From contig CAXXLB010000009.1 of NCBI GenBank assembly GCA_963664675.2, forward strand, positions 310,001-374,000: a stretch of DNA of 64,000 nucleotides, in the 5' to 3' direction. Positions 42,117 to 50,526 of this stretch are shown one piece after another. Below the pieces are notes generated by a model that worked only from the letters and a program-made list of their open reading frames with translations, had not been told where the DNA came from and did no database searches. Every line of letters starts with the position of its first letter. Positions within the stretch are counted from its first letter, which is position 1. The translations under genes and the position numbers were made by a program. Source of the stretch: JASGMR01 sp963664675. Its GTDB lineage: Bacteria; Thermotogota; Thermotogae; Petrotogales; Kosmotogaceae.

Positions 42117-44762
42117 ATGGAAAAAGTCGGTAAATTTGTAGTTAAATACAGAATAGCCATCATAATTACAGTAGTTCTTTTAACAGCTTTTTTTGGCTGG
42201 AAAGCGCTGGAGTTAAAATTTGACGATGATATCACAAAATATCCACCGCAAACAGATCCATTAGTATCCCATTATGAGGATCTTTCGTCAGAATTCAATA
42301 TCGGGTCACTCATAATGATCGCTATGGATATAAAAAATACTGACGATTTAAAAATTGTTGATGAAATAACGGAAGATTTGGCTTCAAACGAAAATATAAA
42401 AAGCGTTTCATCCCTCAGCAATGTTCCGATCGTCAATGTTTCCGACTACGGATTGGAAGTTATAACTCTATCGGACGGAATTAAAAATGGAACCGTAGAT
42501 ACCGCGAATGTACTGAAGCACGATTCTATCGTCGGAAAATTCATATCTGACGATGGAAAATCGGCATTGATAACATTTTCAATTGAAGAAGGACTGAACG
42601 ACAAAGAAATTTATTCCGCAATCAAAAATAACCTTGATAACAAATACAATAAAACTTTCCATTATTATGGTATTTCTCCCGTCAACAGTGCTGTGGAAAC
42701 GATAGCCATGAGAAACTTATCAAAACTCATACCTATTGCACTTTTAATAATCTTTTTCATCTTACTCATGAGTTTCAGGAGTTTCCTCGGTGCATTTCTT
42801 CCCCTGCTGAATGTTATTATAAGCGTTATATGGACCATGGGAATCGTGTCATTGCTGAAAATCCCCCTCACCGTAGCGAATTCTGTCATTCCTGTCATAC
42901 TCATCAGCATAGGTACCGCGTACTCAATTCACATAATAAATAAGTACATGGAAGAGAGCGGCACGAATGAGGAGAAGATAATAAACACCGAAAAAGAAGT
43001 GGGAATGGCCGTAATATTGAGTGGTCTGACCACCGCAGTGGGATTTCTTTCCCTTCTGACAGCGGAAATCAATCCGGTGTGTACACTTGGAATCTTTTCT
43101 GCCCTTGGAGTCATTCTTGCGAATCTGCTCGCGTTAACTTTTGTCCCGGCGGTACTCCAGAAAATAAAAACGAGGAAAAGTACCGTTGAAGAAACAAGAC
43201 TCAGGATTCCCGAGAAACTTTTTAATCCTTATCTTGTGATAATTTTATTCGCAGGAATTGTGTCACTCATGCTTCCCATGGCTTTGAACCTCAGAACGGA
43301 TATGGATATAGTGAATTCTATCAATCCGGACGAAACAATAATAAAGGATTGTGAATACATAGGTGATAAATTTGGAGGAAACGGAACAATATTTGTCGAT
43401 GTGAAGGGAGATTTCAGAAGTCCCGAGCTTCTGCAGACAATGTATGGCATGGAACAGGAAATTATCAAAATAGACGGTGTGAATGAAACTTATTCGATCG
43501 CAGATGTTATGGAAAAGCTTTCAAAATCTTTCTGCGGGTTCGAATGTGTTCCGTCATCTGCGGAAGAACTGGACAATCTGTGGTTTTTTATGGAAAATAA
43601 CGATGCAATTTATCAGCTCGTGAACAGGGATTTCAGCAGAGGAATCATACAGGTTTCATACGATGTCGGATCGAAAGAAGAAAATGAAATAATAATAAAC
43701 GATATACAAAAAATTCTGAATAAAAACCCCGGTAAATTCGGATTGGTAAAGGTCAATGAAGAAAATATATCCGAAATATCCGATTATTATTCGAAATTCA
43801 TAGACGTAACGAGTCAGGATTATGAAAACAATCTTATAAAAGCTTTGAATACTCCGGCAGGAGAATTGTTTTCTGCAAATAAAGATGAACTGAAGACAGT
43901 GATTTCCCAGGCCGATGAATTCGGTGATTATCAGCTCACCAAAGGAGAAAAATCGGAAACACTGAAAAGAATGATGAATATGGAGGAATACAGTTATGAT
44001 ATTCTCACATCGGATCTCGAAGGGATAAATGAATACTATGAAGATCTTTCCTACGATATCGACAGCCTGCTCTTTGTGAGGTTGAGAGAATGGAAAACAG
44101 AAAATTTCTCAAAACTTCTCGGAATAAATGATTCTGAGGAAACCATCATGGCTTTACTTCCTGCTGCACAGGAAGAAGTTTATATACCCGGAAACGATAC
44201 TTCAGTCGAAATATCCCAAATAGGAACCGATCAAATATTGCTTCATATTCAGGATATGCTCTTCAACGATCTTTATGAATCGATGCTCATGACTATTGTT
44301 ATAGTATTCCTGTTATTCCTCATAGAATTCAGATCACTGAAAATAGCATTGCTTGGGATCGTCCCGAGTATATTAACGGTCGTTCTGAATTTTGAAATCA
44401 TGGGCATATTGGGAATATCCCTGAATACGGCAACTATATCCATTGCAGCAATAGCGATTGGAGCCGGTATTGATTATGCAATTCACTTTGTCAACAGATT
44501 TAAAATCGAATACTCAAAAAGCAACGAGTCGCTTTCGGCGGTGAGAAGAACACTGATAACGAGTGGAAAGGGAGTAATATACAACGCTCTGTCGGTCGCA
44601 TTTGGGTTTTTTGCACTCATCTTTTCAGATATCGGCATTATAAGAGAATTCGGAGTTTTAACCGGTATATCCATGTTAGTGGCCGCATTCACTTCTTTAT
44701 TATTCCTTGCGGCAGCTTTTTCACTTTTAAAAAATCCCCTGAAAAGAAAACAGGGCAAATAA
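42117..44762 (+). CDS. MMPL/RND-superfamily exporter
   Basis: An 881-residue inner-membrane transporter with two halves, each with one segment, a large outer domain and five to six further segments. The first segment covers residues 12-28. First SSD-like block: LLIIFFILLMSFRSFLGAFLPLLNVIISVIWTMGI, with SIGTAYSIHIINKYME. Second: VIVFLLFLIEFRSLKIALLGIVPSILTV, with AIAIGAGIDYAIHFVNRFK, the proton-relay Asp segment. Such monocomponent exporters move lipids, hydrophobic acids or drugs. It is followed 13 bases later by a LolA-like gene, a known pairing. Confidence 0.9.
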   Translation: MEKVGKFVVKYRIAIIITVVLLTAFFGWKALELKFDDDITKYPPQTDPLVSHYEDLSSEFNIGSLIMIAMDIKNTDDLKIVDEITEDLASNENIKSVSSLSNVPIVNVSDYGLEVITLSDGIKNGTVDTANVLKHDSIVGKFISDDGKSALITFSIEEGLNDKEIYSAIKNNLDNKYNKTFHYYGISPVNSAVETIAMRNLSKLIPIALLIIFFILLMSFRSFLGAFLPLLNVIISVIWTMGIVSLLKIPLTVANSVIPVILISIGTAYSIHIINKYMEESGTNEEKIINTEKEVGMAVILSGLTTAVGFLSLLTAEINPVCTLGIFSALGVILANLLALTFVPAVLQKIKTRKSTVEETRLRIPEKLFNPYLVIILFAGIVSLMLPMALNLRTDMDIVNSINPDETIIKDCEYIGDKFGGNGTIFVDVKGDFRSPELLQTMYGMEQEIIKIDGVNETYSIADVMEKLSKSFCGFECVPSSAEELDNLWFFMENNDAIYQLVNRDFSRGIIQVSYDVGSKEENEIIINDIQKILNKNPGKFGLVKVNEENISEISDYYSKFIDVTSQDYENNLIKALNTPAGELFSANKDELKTVISQADEFGDYQLTKGEKSETLKRMMNMEEYSYDILTSDLEGINEYYEDLSYDIDSLLFVRLREWKTENFSKLLGINDSEETIMALLPAAQEEVYIPGNDTSVEISQIGTDQILLHIQDMLFNDLYESMLMTIVIVFLLFLIEFRSLKIALLGIVPSILTVVLNFEIMGILGISLNTATISIAAIAIGAGIDYAIHFVNRFKIEYSKSNESLSAVRRTLITSGKGVIYNALSVAFGFFALIFSDIGIIREFGVLTGISMLVAAFTSLLFLAAAFSLLKNPLKRKQGK

Positions 44763-44775
44763 TCAGGAGGAAAAA

Positions 44776-45530
44776 ATGAAAAAAATATTTTTTTTGAGCT
44801 TAATAGTTACCATGGTCGGAATGTTATTCGGAGCAACCGCCCAGGAAATCCTGACGGAAGTTGCGGATAATTATGAGAACCTAAACGATGCTAAGGCAAC
44901 GATTTTACTGACAAAAAACGATGGAAACGATAGTGAAGAAAGCAAGTTCACGGTTTACATTTATAAAGAGGATGAAAACACGAGATACACTATAATAAGA
45001 TTTTTGAGTCCGCTCTATAAAAAAAACATAACGCTGCTTTCAAAAGGACCGGAAGAAACTTATATGTATATGCCGGTCTTAAAAACGGTGAAAAAAATGG
45101 AGGCCTCTTCAAAAAATGAAAAATTCGCAGATTCAGATTTCACATACGAAGAACTCTCATTACTCTACAAAATATCCGACTTCGCTGAAAAAGCGACTAT
45201 TTATGACCAGGATGATGAAAAATATATCATTGAAGTTGATCAGGAAGATGAAGACATTCCATATTCTTCCGTGAGAATTGAAATTTCGAAATCCACGATG
45301 CTTCCTGGAGAAGTTACCTTCTACAACTGGAGAAACAAAGCTTCTAAAGTAATAGACATATCGGATTATGAGGAGATAGACGGTAAAATGATACCTGGAC
45401 GATAACGGCTTTCGATTACAAAACAGAGGGAAAAACCACATTGAACTTTAAAGAGGTGGAATTGGACATCGGAATGGATTCGGGGTTCTTTTCTCCAAAG
45501 AACATCTCAAGACCACATTTGAAATATTAA
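44776..45530 (+). pseudogene. LolA-like outer-membrane lipoprotein-sorting protein, apparent frameshift
   Basis: Signal peptide (residues 1-22, KKIFFLSLIVTMVGMLFGA) followed by a LolA/LolB-type barrel: ADNYENLNDAKATILLTK, FLSPLYKKNITLLSKGPEETYMYMPVLKTVKKM, and EISKSTMLPGEVTFYNWRNKASKVIDISDYEEIDGKMIP. The first frame stops at 45403-45405 after 209 residues. The expected C-terminus continues in the next frame from about 45396 (WTITAFDYKTEGKTTLNFKEVELDI ... RPHLKY) to TAA 45528-45530. One missing base near 45394-45398 explains both. It may be a real mutation or an assembly error. Confidence 0.78.
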
Positions 45531-45535
45531 TACCG

Positions 45536-45560
45536 ACGCGCCCTTAAGGGGTGCGTTATT
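45536..45560 (+). terminator. Possible terminator after LolA-like gene
   Basis: ACGCGCCC and GGGGTGCGT flank TTAA in an imperfect hairpin (45536-45556), followed by a short AT-rich stretch rather than a clean T run. Confidence 0.45.
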
Positions 45561-45624
45561 TAAATATTATTTTATAAGTTATAATAGTTTAAAATTTTAA
45601 GTAATCATATTCAGGGAGTACGGT

Positions 45625-46449
45625 TTGAGAATAATAAAAAAATATAAAAACAGAAAATTGTACGATTCGGTGTCGAGAAAATTCATAAAATTAAGAGATG
45701 TCTTCGACATGTTCATCGAGGGTGAGAAAATAAAAATCTTGAATCACCGTGGCGAGGATATAACGAACGCTGTCGTTTCAAAGGCAAAATTTAACAACTC
45801 TATGTATATTCCCATAGACAAAAATTACTTTAAAAAAGTTATCAATTCGTTTGAAAAACTTCTTCAGGGCAATTACGACGAATTTGCCGAAGTGTTGTTT
45901 AAACTGGTTGATGAAAAGTTTATAGATGGTAAATATGCACGTACACTCGCTATAAAAATAATCAACAGATTGGGAGAAAAACACGACGTTTCCGAAAGCG
46001 AAATAATAGAATTTTTGAAAGATTGCGGCCTTGTTCCCACTGAAAAATACGACGATTTAAAAAATGAAAATAAAAACCTGAAAAAAGAATTGGATTTTCA
46101 AACCGGGAGAATAGAAACTGTAAATTCTTTCTGGAAATATGTAAAAAATGATAAATTCAATGAATTGAATAAAATTTTGAACGAAAATGTTTGCATAAAC
46201 TTTTCAAATAATGAAAAGGTATTCAAACCGGCAAAAAAATTCACCGAACTGGAAAAAAAGCATTTCAAAAAATGGAGAATCGAAGTTGAGAAAAATTATT
46301 CCTGTGAAAAAAAAGTTATTTCCATCGTAAAAATGTCTGCGGATGATTCCACGTCTTTTTATGTCACTTTCGTCTTCGGTTTTTCAAATAACTTGATTTC
46401 CTCCATTGAAGAATATTCCGAAAATAATGAATGGGAAAATAGTGTATAG
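45625..46449 (+). CDS. PhaR-type DNA-binding domain fused to an NTF2/SnoaL-like domain
   Basis: A 274-residue protein from TTG 45625, with CAGGGAG upstream. Residues 1-55 match the polyhydroxyalkanoate regulator PhaR N-terminal domain: RIIKKYKNRKLYDSVSRKFIKLRDVFDMFIEG and NHRGEDITNAVV. A helical linker with a coiled coil (KYDDLKNENKNLKKELDFQTG) follows. The last 100 residues (SFWKYVKNDKFNELNKILNENVCINF to VTFVFGFSNNLISSIEEYSENNEW) look like a SnoaL/NTF2-like ligand domain. This would make a one-component sensor. No PHA synthesis genes are in the window. Confidence 0.65.
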   Translation: MRIIKKYKNRKLYDSVSRKFIKLRDVFDMFIEGEKIKILNHRGEDITNAVVSKAKFNNSMYIPIDKNYFKKVINSFEKLLQGNYDEFAEVLFKLVDEKFIDGKYARTLAIKIINRLGEKHDVSESEIIEFLKDCGLVPTEKYDDLKNENKNLKKELDFQTGRIETVNSFWKYVKNDKFNELNKILNENVCINFSNNEKVFKPAKKFTELEKKHFKKWRIEVEKNYSCEKKVISIVKMSADDSTSFYVTFVFGFSNNLISSIEEYSENNEWENSV

Positions 46450-46528
46450 TGCGTAGTGTCCAGTGTCTGGAAATGGATATTCCCCTGTAAAATAGACAGA
46501 GAGAAAAGATACAGGAGGAGCAAAAAAG

Positions 46529-46816
46529 ATGAGAAAAACATACGAAAAAGAATTTAAATTGGAAATATGTAAAAAGATAAGAGAAGGAAAAAAGACAGTC
46601 ACAGAAATATCAAAGGAATATGAAATATCAAGACCAATAGTGTCAAGATGGATGGCAGAATACAAGAAATATGGAAACAGAGCATTTAAAGGAAAAGGAA
46701 AAAGACTACCAGACAAAGCAGAGATATATGCATTAAAAAGGAAAATAGAAATACTTGAGAAAGAGAATGAAATCCTAAAAAAATTCAAGCAGTTTGTGAA
46801 GAACCAAAAGTCCTGA
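46529..46816 (+). CDS. IS3-family transposase OrfA (helix-turn-helix)
   Basis: A 95-residue protein: TYEKEFKLEICKKIREGKKTVTEISKEYEISRPIVSRWMAEYKKYG is the DNA-binding helix-turn-helix, followed by a leucine-zipper-like segment (LKRKIEILEKENEILKKF). A run of seven A residues at 46777-46783 lies near its end. A -1 slip there would join it in frame with OrfB through AVCEEPKVLKFAFVKRNSKK, the usual way IS3 elements make the full transposase. Confidence 0.9.
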   Translation: MRKTYEKEFKLEICKKIREGKKTVTEISKEYEISRPIVSRWMAEYKKYGNRAFKGKGKRLPDKAEIYALKRKIEILEKENEILKKFKQFVKNQKS

Positions 46817-46827
46817 AGTTTGCTTTT

Positions 46828-47676
46828 GTGAAAAGGAATTCCAAAAAATATACAATTAGCATCATTTGCAGACTGCTAAAAATATCCAGGCAAGGATACT
46901 ATGAATTTTTACATAGGAAACCATCAAAAAGGGAATTGCATCACGAATATCTCATAAAAGAGATAAAACGAATTTACAAAGAACACAAAGGAAGATATGG
47001 CTCGCCACGTATTGCTTTACAAATGTATATGGAAGGGATAGAAACTAATAAAAAGACCATTGCAAAGCTAATGCAGAAAGAAGGACTTGTCTCTATATAT
47101 TATAAAAAAAGGAAGTATAAAAAAGTTGAAAAAGAATTGAGAGATTATATAAGAGAGAATATACTTGAAAGGCAATTCAAACAAGAGAAAACGGACAAAG
47201 TACTCGTAAGTGATATAACATATGTACCGTGTAGAGATGGAACACTTTACCTAACAAGTTATATAGATTTATCCTGTAGAATGCTCAGAAGTTATAAAAT
47301 AAGTACCCATATGAGAAAAAGTGTGGTTATTGAACCATTAATAAATATTTTAAAGAAGAAAAACATGTTAGGGTGTATTATACATACAGACAGGGGATCG
47401 CAATATAGAAGTTATGAATACAAAGAATTACTCGAAAAAAATCAAATAAAACATTCTATGAGTAAACCTGGAACACCTTTGGATAATGCGGTTATAGAAT
47501 CATTTTACAAAACAGTGAAAGTAGAACTTATTAATCCCAACAAAAATAAAACAAAGGCTGAGATGAAAGTTCTTCTTCGTAATTATTTAGAAGATTATTA
47601 TCCAAAGAAGAGAATTCATACTTCATTAGGAATGACTCCTTATAAATATGAACAAATTTTATTGAGTAATTCGTAA
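46828..47676 (+). CDS. IS3-family transposase OrfB (DDE integrase)
   Basis: The protein has 282 residues from GTG 46828, with the family opening SIICRLLKISRQGYYEFL, the helix-rich KGRYGSPRIALQM segment, and the DDE triad in VSDITYVPCRDGTLYL (Asp), IIHTDRGSQYRS (Asp) and AVIESFYKTVKVELI (Glu), with PKKRIHTSLGMTPYKYE at the end. Likely made mostly as the OrfAB fusion by frameshifting. The gene appears intact. Confidence 0.93.
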   Translation: MKRNSKKYTISIICRLLKISRQGYYEFLHRKPSKRELHHEYLIKEIKRIYKEHKGRYGSPRIALQMYMEGIETNKKTIAKLMQKEGLVSIYYKKRKYKKVEKELRDYIRENILERQFKQEKTDKVLVSDITYVPCRDGTLYLTSYIDLSCRMLRSYKISTHMRKSVVIEPLINILKKKNMLGCIIHTDRGSQYRSYEYKELLEKNQIKHSMSKPGTPLDNAVIESFYKTVKVELINPNKNKTKAEMKVLLRNYLEDYYPKKRIHTSLGMTPYKYEQILLSNS

Positions 47677-47754
47677 TTTATCTTTATGTAAAGAAATTTG
47701 GGGTATATCCAATTCGTAATTTATCTTTATGTAAATAAATATGGGGTATATCCA
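47669..47754. repeat. Tandem duplication of the IS-A right end (2 x 43 bp)
   Basis: Positions 47669-47711 and 47712-47754 are 43-bp direct copies that differ at two positions. Each ends in GGGGTATATCCA. The first copy begins within the last codons of orfB. Confidence 0.9.
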
Positions 47755-47855
47755 AAAAAATGTGGTCCGGTTACTTTTGGCGCACTGTTTTGTTTTTAGC
47801 ACATTCCTGTCTTTCAGGCACCAAATCAAAGCGCTTTATAAGGCCTTCTAGTCTT

Positions 47856-48818
47856 TTACTTGCCTTTTCTTCCTTTTACGTTTTTACATTTCCATACAAG
47901 CTGAGGTTGATTTAAAATTCTACGGCAGAGATTTTCATTTTCGGTGATTAATTTTGGCTCTATAATACCGTGCTCATTTATTTTTTCAATAAATTCGAGT
48001 TCTTTTTCTCCATACGGTAAAATAAAAGCTATAATTTTTTCGCAAGTCCTTTCTATTTCCTGATAAAAACTTTTCTCTTTGATCATCGATTTTGATTTAA
48101 CAACGGGAATCAATTTATTTTTGAAATCTCTCTCGCTTAAAAATAAATCTTTTTCAGATATATTTCTGAAATCGAAGCTGTTCATAGCTCCATATACAAT
48201 AAAAGCTATTTTCACTTTTTTAAAATTAAAAGTATCGTTATTACTCATCAAATTATAAACGTCATAAATATCTCTGCTTGCATCTCTGGCAAATGTCGCC
48301 ACTAATTTTGAAGCAAACAGCTCATCTTTATTTAAAATCGGTATATTTTCCGCGCTGAAGTCCCCCACGTTTTTTGAGTTGAGAATTTCAATATCATACA
48401 AAGGAATCCTCATCATATAATTCACGTCGACTTTCAAATTTCCAAAATTTATATTTGTACTTTTATATCTCAAATGATAAGAAGCCAAAGCATAATCCAC
48501 TTTTTTTCCTCTTATTAACAATCCTTGCTTTTTTATTTCGTTTTCTATTTGGTTTTCAAATTCCGTTCTGATTTTTATCATCTGTTCTTTTTTTTCATAT
48601 CCTGTGAAATTAATATCTATATCTACCGATAATCTTGGAATATCAAAATAAAAAAGATTTAAAGCGGTTCCACCTTTAAGAACAAATTTATCTTTTAAAA
48701 AATTGTTTGACGAAAAATTATTTAACAGATCAAGGAGTAAGACTACTTTTTCGATAATTTCAGTCCTGAAACCCGTTTCTGTGGAAATATTTCTCAAAGA
48801 TTCTTTCGATAAAATCAT
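47856..48818 (-). CDS. AbiEii-type nucleotidyltransferase toxin (type IV TA)
   Basis: A 320-residue protein with the defining nucleotidyltransferase motif FVLKGGTALNLFYFDIPRLSVDIDINF near residues 45-70, where GG-T-A and the Arg-x-Ser-x-Asp-x-Asp residues form the active site. It also has DELFASKLVATFARDASRDIYDVY, the second AbiEii family signature. AbiEii toxins modify RNA 3' ends (tRNA in characterised MenT relatives) and cause growth arrest during phage infection. Its ATG begins one base after the stop of the antitoxin gene. Confidence 0.9.
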   Translation of the reverse strand: MILSKESLRNISTETGFRTEIIEKVVLLLDLLNNFSSNNFLKDKFVLKGGTALNLFYFDIPRLSVDIDINFTGYEKKEQMIKIRTEFENQIENEIKKQGLLIRGKKVDYALASYHLRYKSTNINFGNLKVDVNYMMRIPLYDIEILNSKNVGDFSAENIPILNKDELFASKLVATFARDASRDIYDVYNLMSNNDTFNFKKVKIAFIVYGAMNSFDFRNISEKDLFLSERDFKNKLIPVVKSKSMIKEKSFYQEIERTCEKIIAFILPYGEKELEFIEKINEHGIIEPKLITENENLCRRILNQPQLVWKCKNVKGRKGK

Positions 48819-48819
48819 T

Positions 48820-49617
48820 TTATCCCATCTTCTCTTTAAACAAATTCTTCGGAACAGCCAGATTCCACTTTTTTATCAGCTTCGTATTCTTTCTGAATCC
48901 ACGATCCATATAATGAACGGTTTTTGGTTTGAGATCATTCAATTTCTTTAAATATTCATCGTTCACATTGAATCTTTCTTTGTTTTCTTCAAGATAATAA
49001 CCGACCTTCGAATTCGTGGTTTTGTTGTTGAGCAGAAGAAGATATTTTAAAACATCCTGCAAATCCAAATATTCGATCATTTCAAGGGACTCCCAAACCT
49101 CATCTATTCCACCACAATAATTCGGTTTATCGAGCATATCGACAAAAGTTCTTTCCAGGGTGGTCATTTTTATATGTTCACCGTGAATATCCACTGTTTT
49201 TGTTAAATATTTTTCTTCTTTCTTTTTTACCAGTTCGGTGGTGAATTTTATTGGTTTATACTTTGTTTCTCTGAAAAAGAAGGGTTTTATATTCTTAGAA
49301 GTCAAGAATGTTTTTAAATTCAGTAATGAATAGGAAATTCCATAATATTCCATAGCCGAATAATAAGCAAGAACGGAATCTTCGGAGATTTTTCCTGCTA
49401 CTAAAAGCGAATTTGGAATGAACAAATTCTTATCAGCATTCAATGGGATGACAGAATACAGATTGTTTCTGATCTTCATTATCCTACCTTTTTTTATGTA
49501 ATATGAGAGTATAAGAAAATAATTTTTTGGATTCCCCTTTAAGTTTTTTTCTATAAAACCAACGAATTCGTCCTTTGTAAAAATCTCTCTGTTTTGAAAA
49601 AAATATTCCAGATTCAT
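48820..49617 (-). CDS. AbiEi-type antitoxin/transcriptional repressor (type IV TA)
   Basis: The protein has 265 residues. The N-terminal winged-helix segment (TKDEFVGFIEKNLKGNPKNYFLILSYYIKKGRIMKIRNNLYSVIP) is the AbiEi antitoxin DNA-binding domain. The C-terminal part (DSVLAYYSAMEYYG, VDIHGEHIKMTTLERTFVDMLDKPNYCGGIDEVWESLEM) is the AbiEi_4 type domain. Antitoxins of this family block the toxin without a stable complex and repress the operon by binding upstream repeats; candidate repeats lie at 49653-49856. Confidence 0.88.
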   Translation of the reverse strand: MNLEYFFQNREIFTKDEFVGFIEKNLKGNPKNYFLILSYYIKKGRIMKIRNNLYSVIPLNADKNLFIPNSLLVAGKISEDSVLAYYSAMEYYGISYSLLNLKTFLTSKNIKPFFFRETKYKPIKFTTELVKKKEEKYLTKTVDIHGEHIKMTTLERTFVDMLDKPNYCGGIDEVWESLEMIEYLDLQDVLKYLLLLNNKTTNSKVGYYLEENKERFNVNDEYLKKLNDLKPKTVHYMDRGFRKNTKLIKKWNLAVPKNLFKEKMG

Positions 49618-49652
49618 GATAAAACTCTCCTTTATATGACATTATACACCAA

Positions 49653-49695
49653 TTTATATAATATAACTATATAAAAAAGTCATTATTGTCATTTG
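49653..49695. repeat. 43-bp imperfect direct repeat, copy 1 (abiE upstream region)
   Basis: Starts TTTATATAATATAAC and ends TTATTGTCATTTG. It matches about three quarters of the bases of the copy at 49814-49856. It lies just upstream of a minus-strand TATAAT (plus ATTATA 49641-49646) for the AbiE operon, a plausible place for AbiEi binding. Confidence 0.55.
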
Positions 49696-49813
49696 AATTC
49701 AATTGCTACAGTAAAAATCGAATATGTAAACAGGAGATTTTTAGAAAATTAGCATTTATTGTTTTATGCCTCATCCGCTTTTTGTTCGAATCGAGGTTGA
49801 CATTATCAACCTT

Positions 49814-49856
49814 TTTATAGAATAAAATTATATAAAACGCCCTTTATTGTCATTTG
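49814..49856. repeat. 43-bp imperfect direct repeat, copy 2 (abiE upstream region)
   Basis: Second copy, starting TTTATAGAATAAAAT and ending TTATTGTCATTTG, 161 bases from copy 1 in the same orientation. Confidence 0.55.
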
Positions 49857-49908
49857 GCTTTTCTATTCTATTTATCAATTCTCTGTTATCTAAGCTGCTT
49901 TTAAGCGG

Positions 49909-49952
49909 TAGTTGAACGATGGCTGAACAATAGCGAAGCAATGGGAAAAAAG
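49909..49952. repeat. Fragment of the 11-bp-unit repeat family, about 4 units
   Basis: Units TAGTTGAACGA, TGGCTGAACAA, TAGCGAAGCAA and TGGGAAAAAAG follow one another in exact 11-base register. Confidence 0.75.
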
Positions 49953-50149
49953 CAGTGTCTGGCATTTAGTGTGTAGTACCTGGAAAAGATAATGGAGAGC
50001 AGATAAAAAGGGTAGAGGGTCCGAGGTATAGGGTGCAGTGCAAATTCAGGGTCAAGGGTACAGAGTCTAGGGTGCAGAAAAAAGAAGATAATGGAGAATT
50101 AGAGAACAAGGAACAGAGAATAAAAACAAGACATAGATCCCAAGATTAT

Positions 50150-50258
50150 GCTTTTCAGCACTTTGGCATTTTAGCGATAGATTAACAATGGTTGAACAGT
50201 TGCATAAGGATTAGATTTTTTGATTCCTGCTCTTGGTTTTTTGCTTTTTCAGCCTGTT
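50150..50258. repeat. 11-bp-unit element, copy 1 (3 units)
   Basis: Left flank 50150-50191 is identical to 58578-58619, and right flank 50212-50258 is identical to 58684-58730. Between 50178 and 50210 are three 11-base units: TAGATTAACAA, TGGTTGAACAG, TTGCATAAGGA. The total of 109 bases is exactly 44 shorter than copy 2. Confidence 0.85.
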
Positions 50259-50490
50259 CTCTATTATCTAAGCTGTTTTTTCGCTGTTATCTACTTCTCT
50301 ACTCTCTGTTATCTTATGTTATGCAGATTTTTCATTATCTGTTTTCGGGTATCTTTTTTTGTGAAAAAAATTTCATGAAAGCATTTGTGTCCCTTTTATG
50401 AAAAGTTTCAGTGGAAATGTGTATAGTGCATGTTTTCGTAATTTAATTTGTGTTTAATTTTTTCACAAAATAAAAATTTTATAATATATT

Positions 50491-50510
50491 TGTATATACA
50501 TATATACGTA
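50491..50510. promoter_or_regulatory. Candidate GntR operator
   Basis: TGTATATACA is a perfect 10-bp palindrome immediately followed by the similar TATATACGTA. It lies 17-36 bases before the gntR ATG and just past a TATAAT (50480-50485). HutC-type regulators often bind GT-N-TA-N-AC sites in this position. Confidence 0.5.
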
Positions 50511-50526
50511 TCAAAAGGGGGAAATT

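Larger units (their letters stand above)
46474..47754 (+). mobile_element. IS3-family insertion sequence (IS-A)
   Basis: Left end TGGATATTCCCC (46474-46485) pairs with right end GGGGTATATCCA (47743-47754), 11 of 12 bases. Direct AAA on both sides could be a 3-bp target duplication. It encodes orfA and orfB. The right end is present twice in tandem (47669-47711 and 47712-47754), so the functional boundary could also be 47711. Confidence 0.85.
49618..50526. other. Repeat-rich gene-free region between abiE and the gntR cluster
   Basis: Holds the abiE promoter area and 43-bp repeats (49653-49856), a short 11-bp-unit fragment (49909-49952), and a purine-rich stretch (about 49980-50130) with repeated GGGT and AGAGAA words. 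One full 11-bp-unit element follows (50150-50258), then a pyrimidine-rich stretch (50250-50330) and the gntR promoter/operator. Frames here are low-complexity and not credible genes. Confidence 0.7.

Noticed and set aside
46384..46788. 134-residue minus-strand frame over IS-A
   Set aside because: Antisense shadow of orfA and the neighbouring gene end; hydrophobic only because the sense strand is A-rich.
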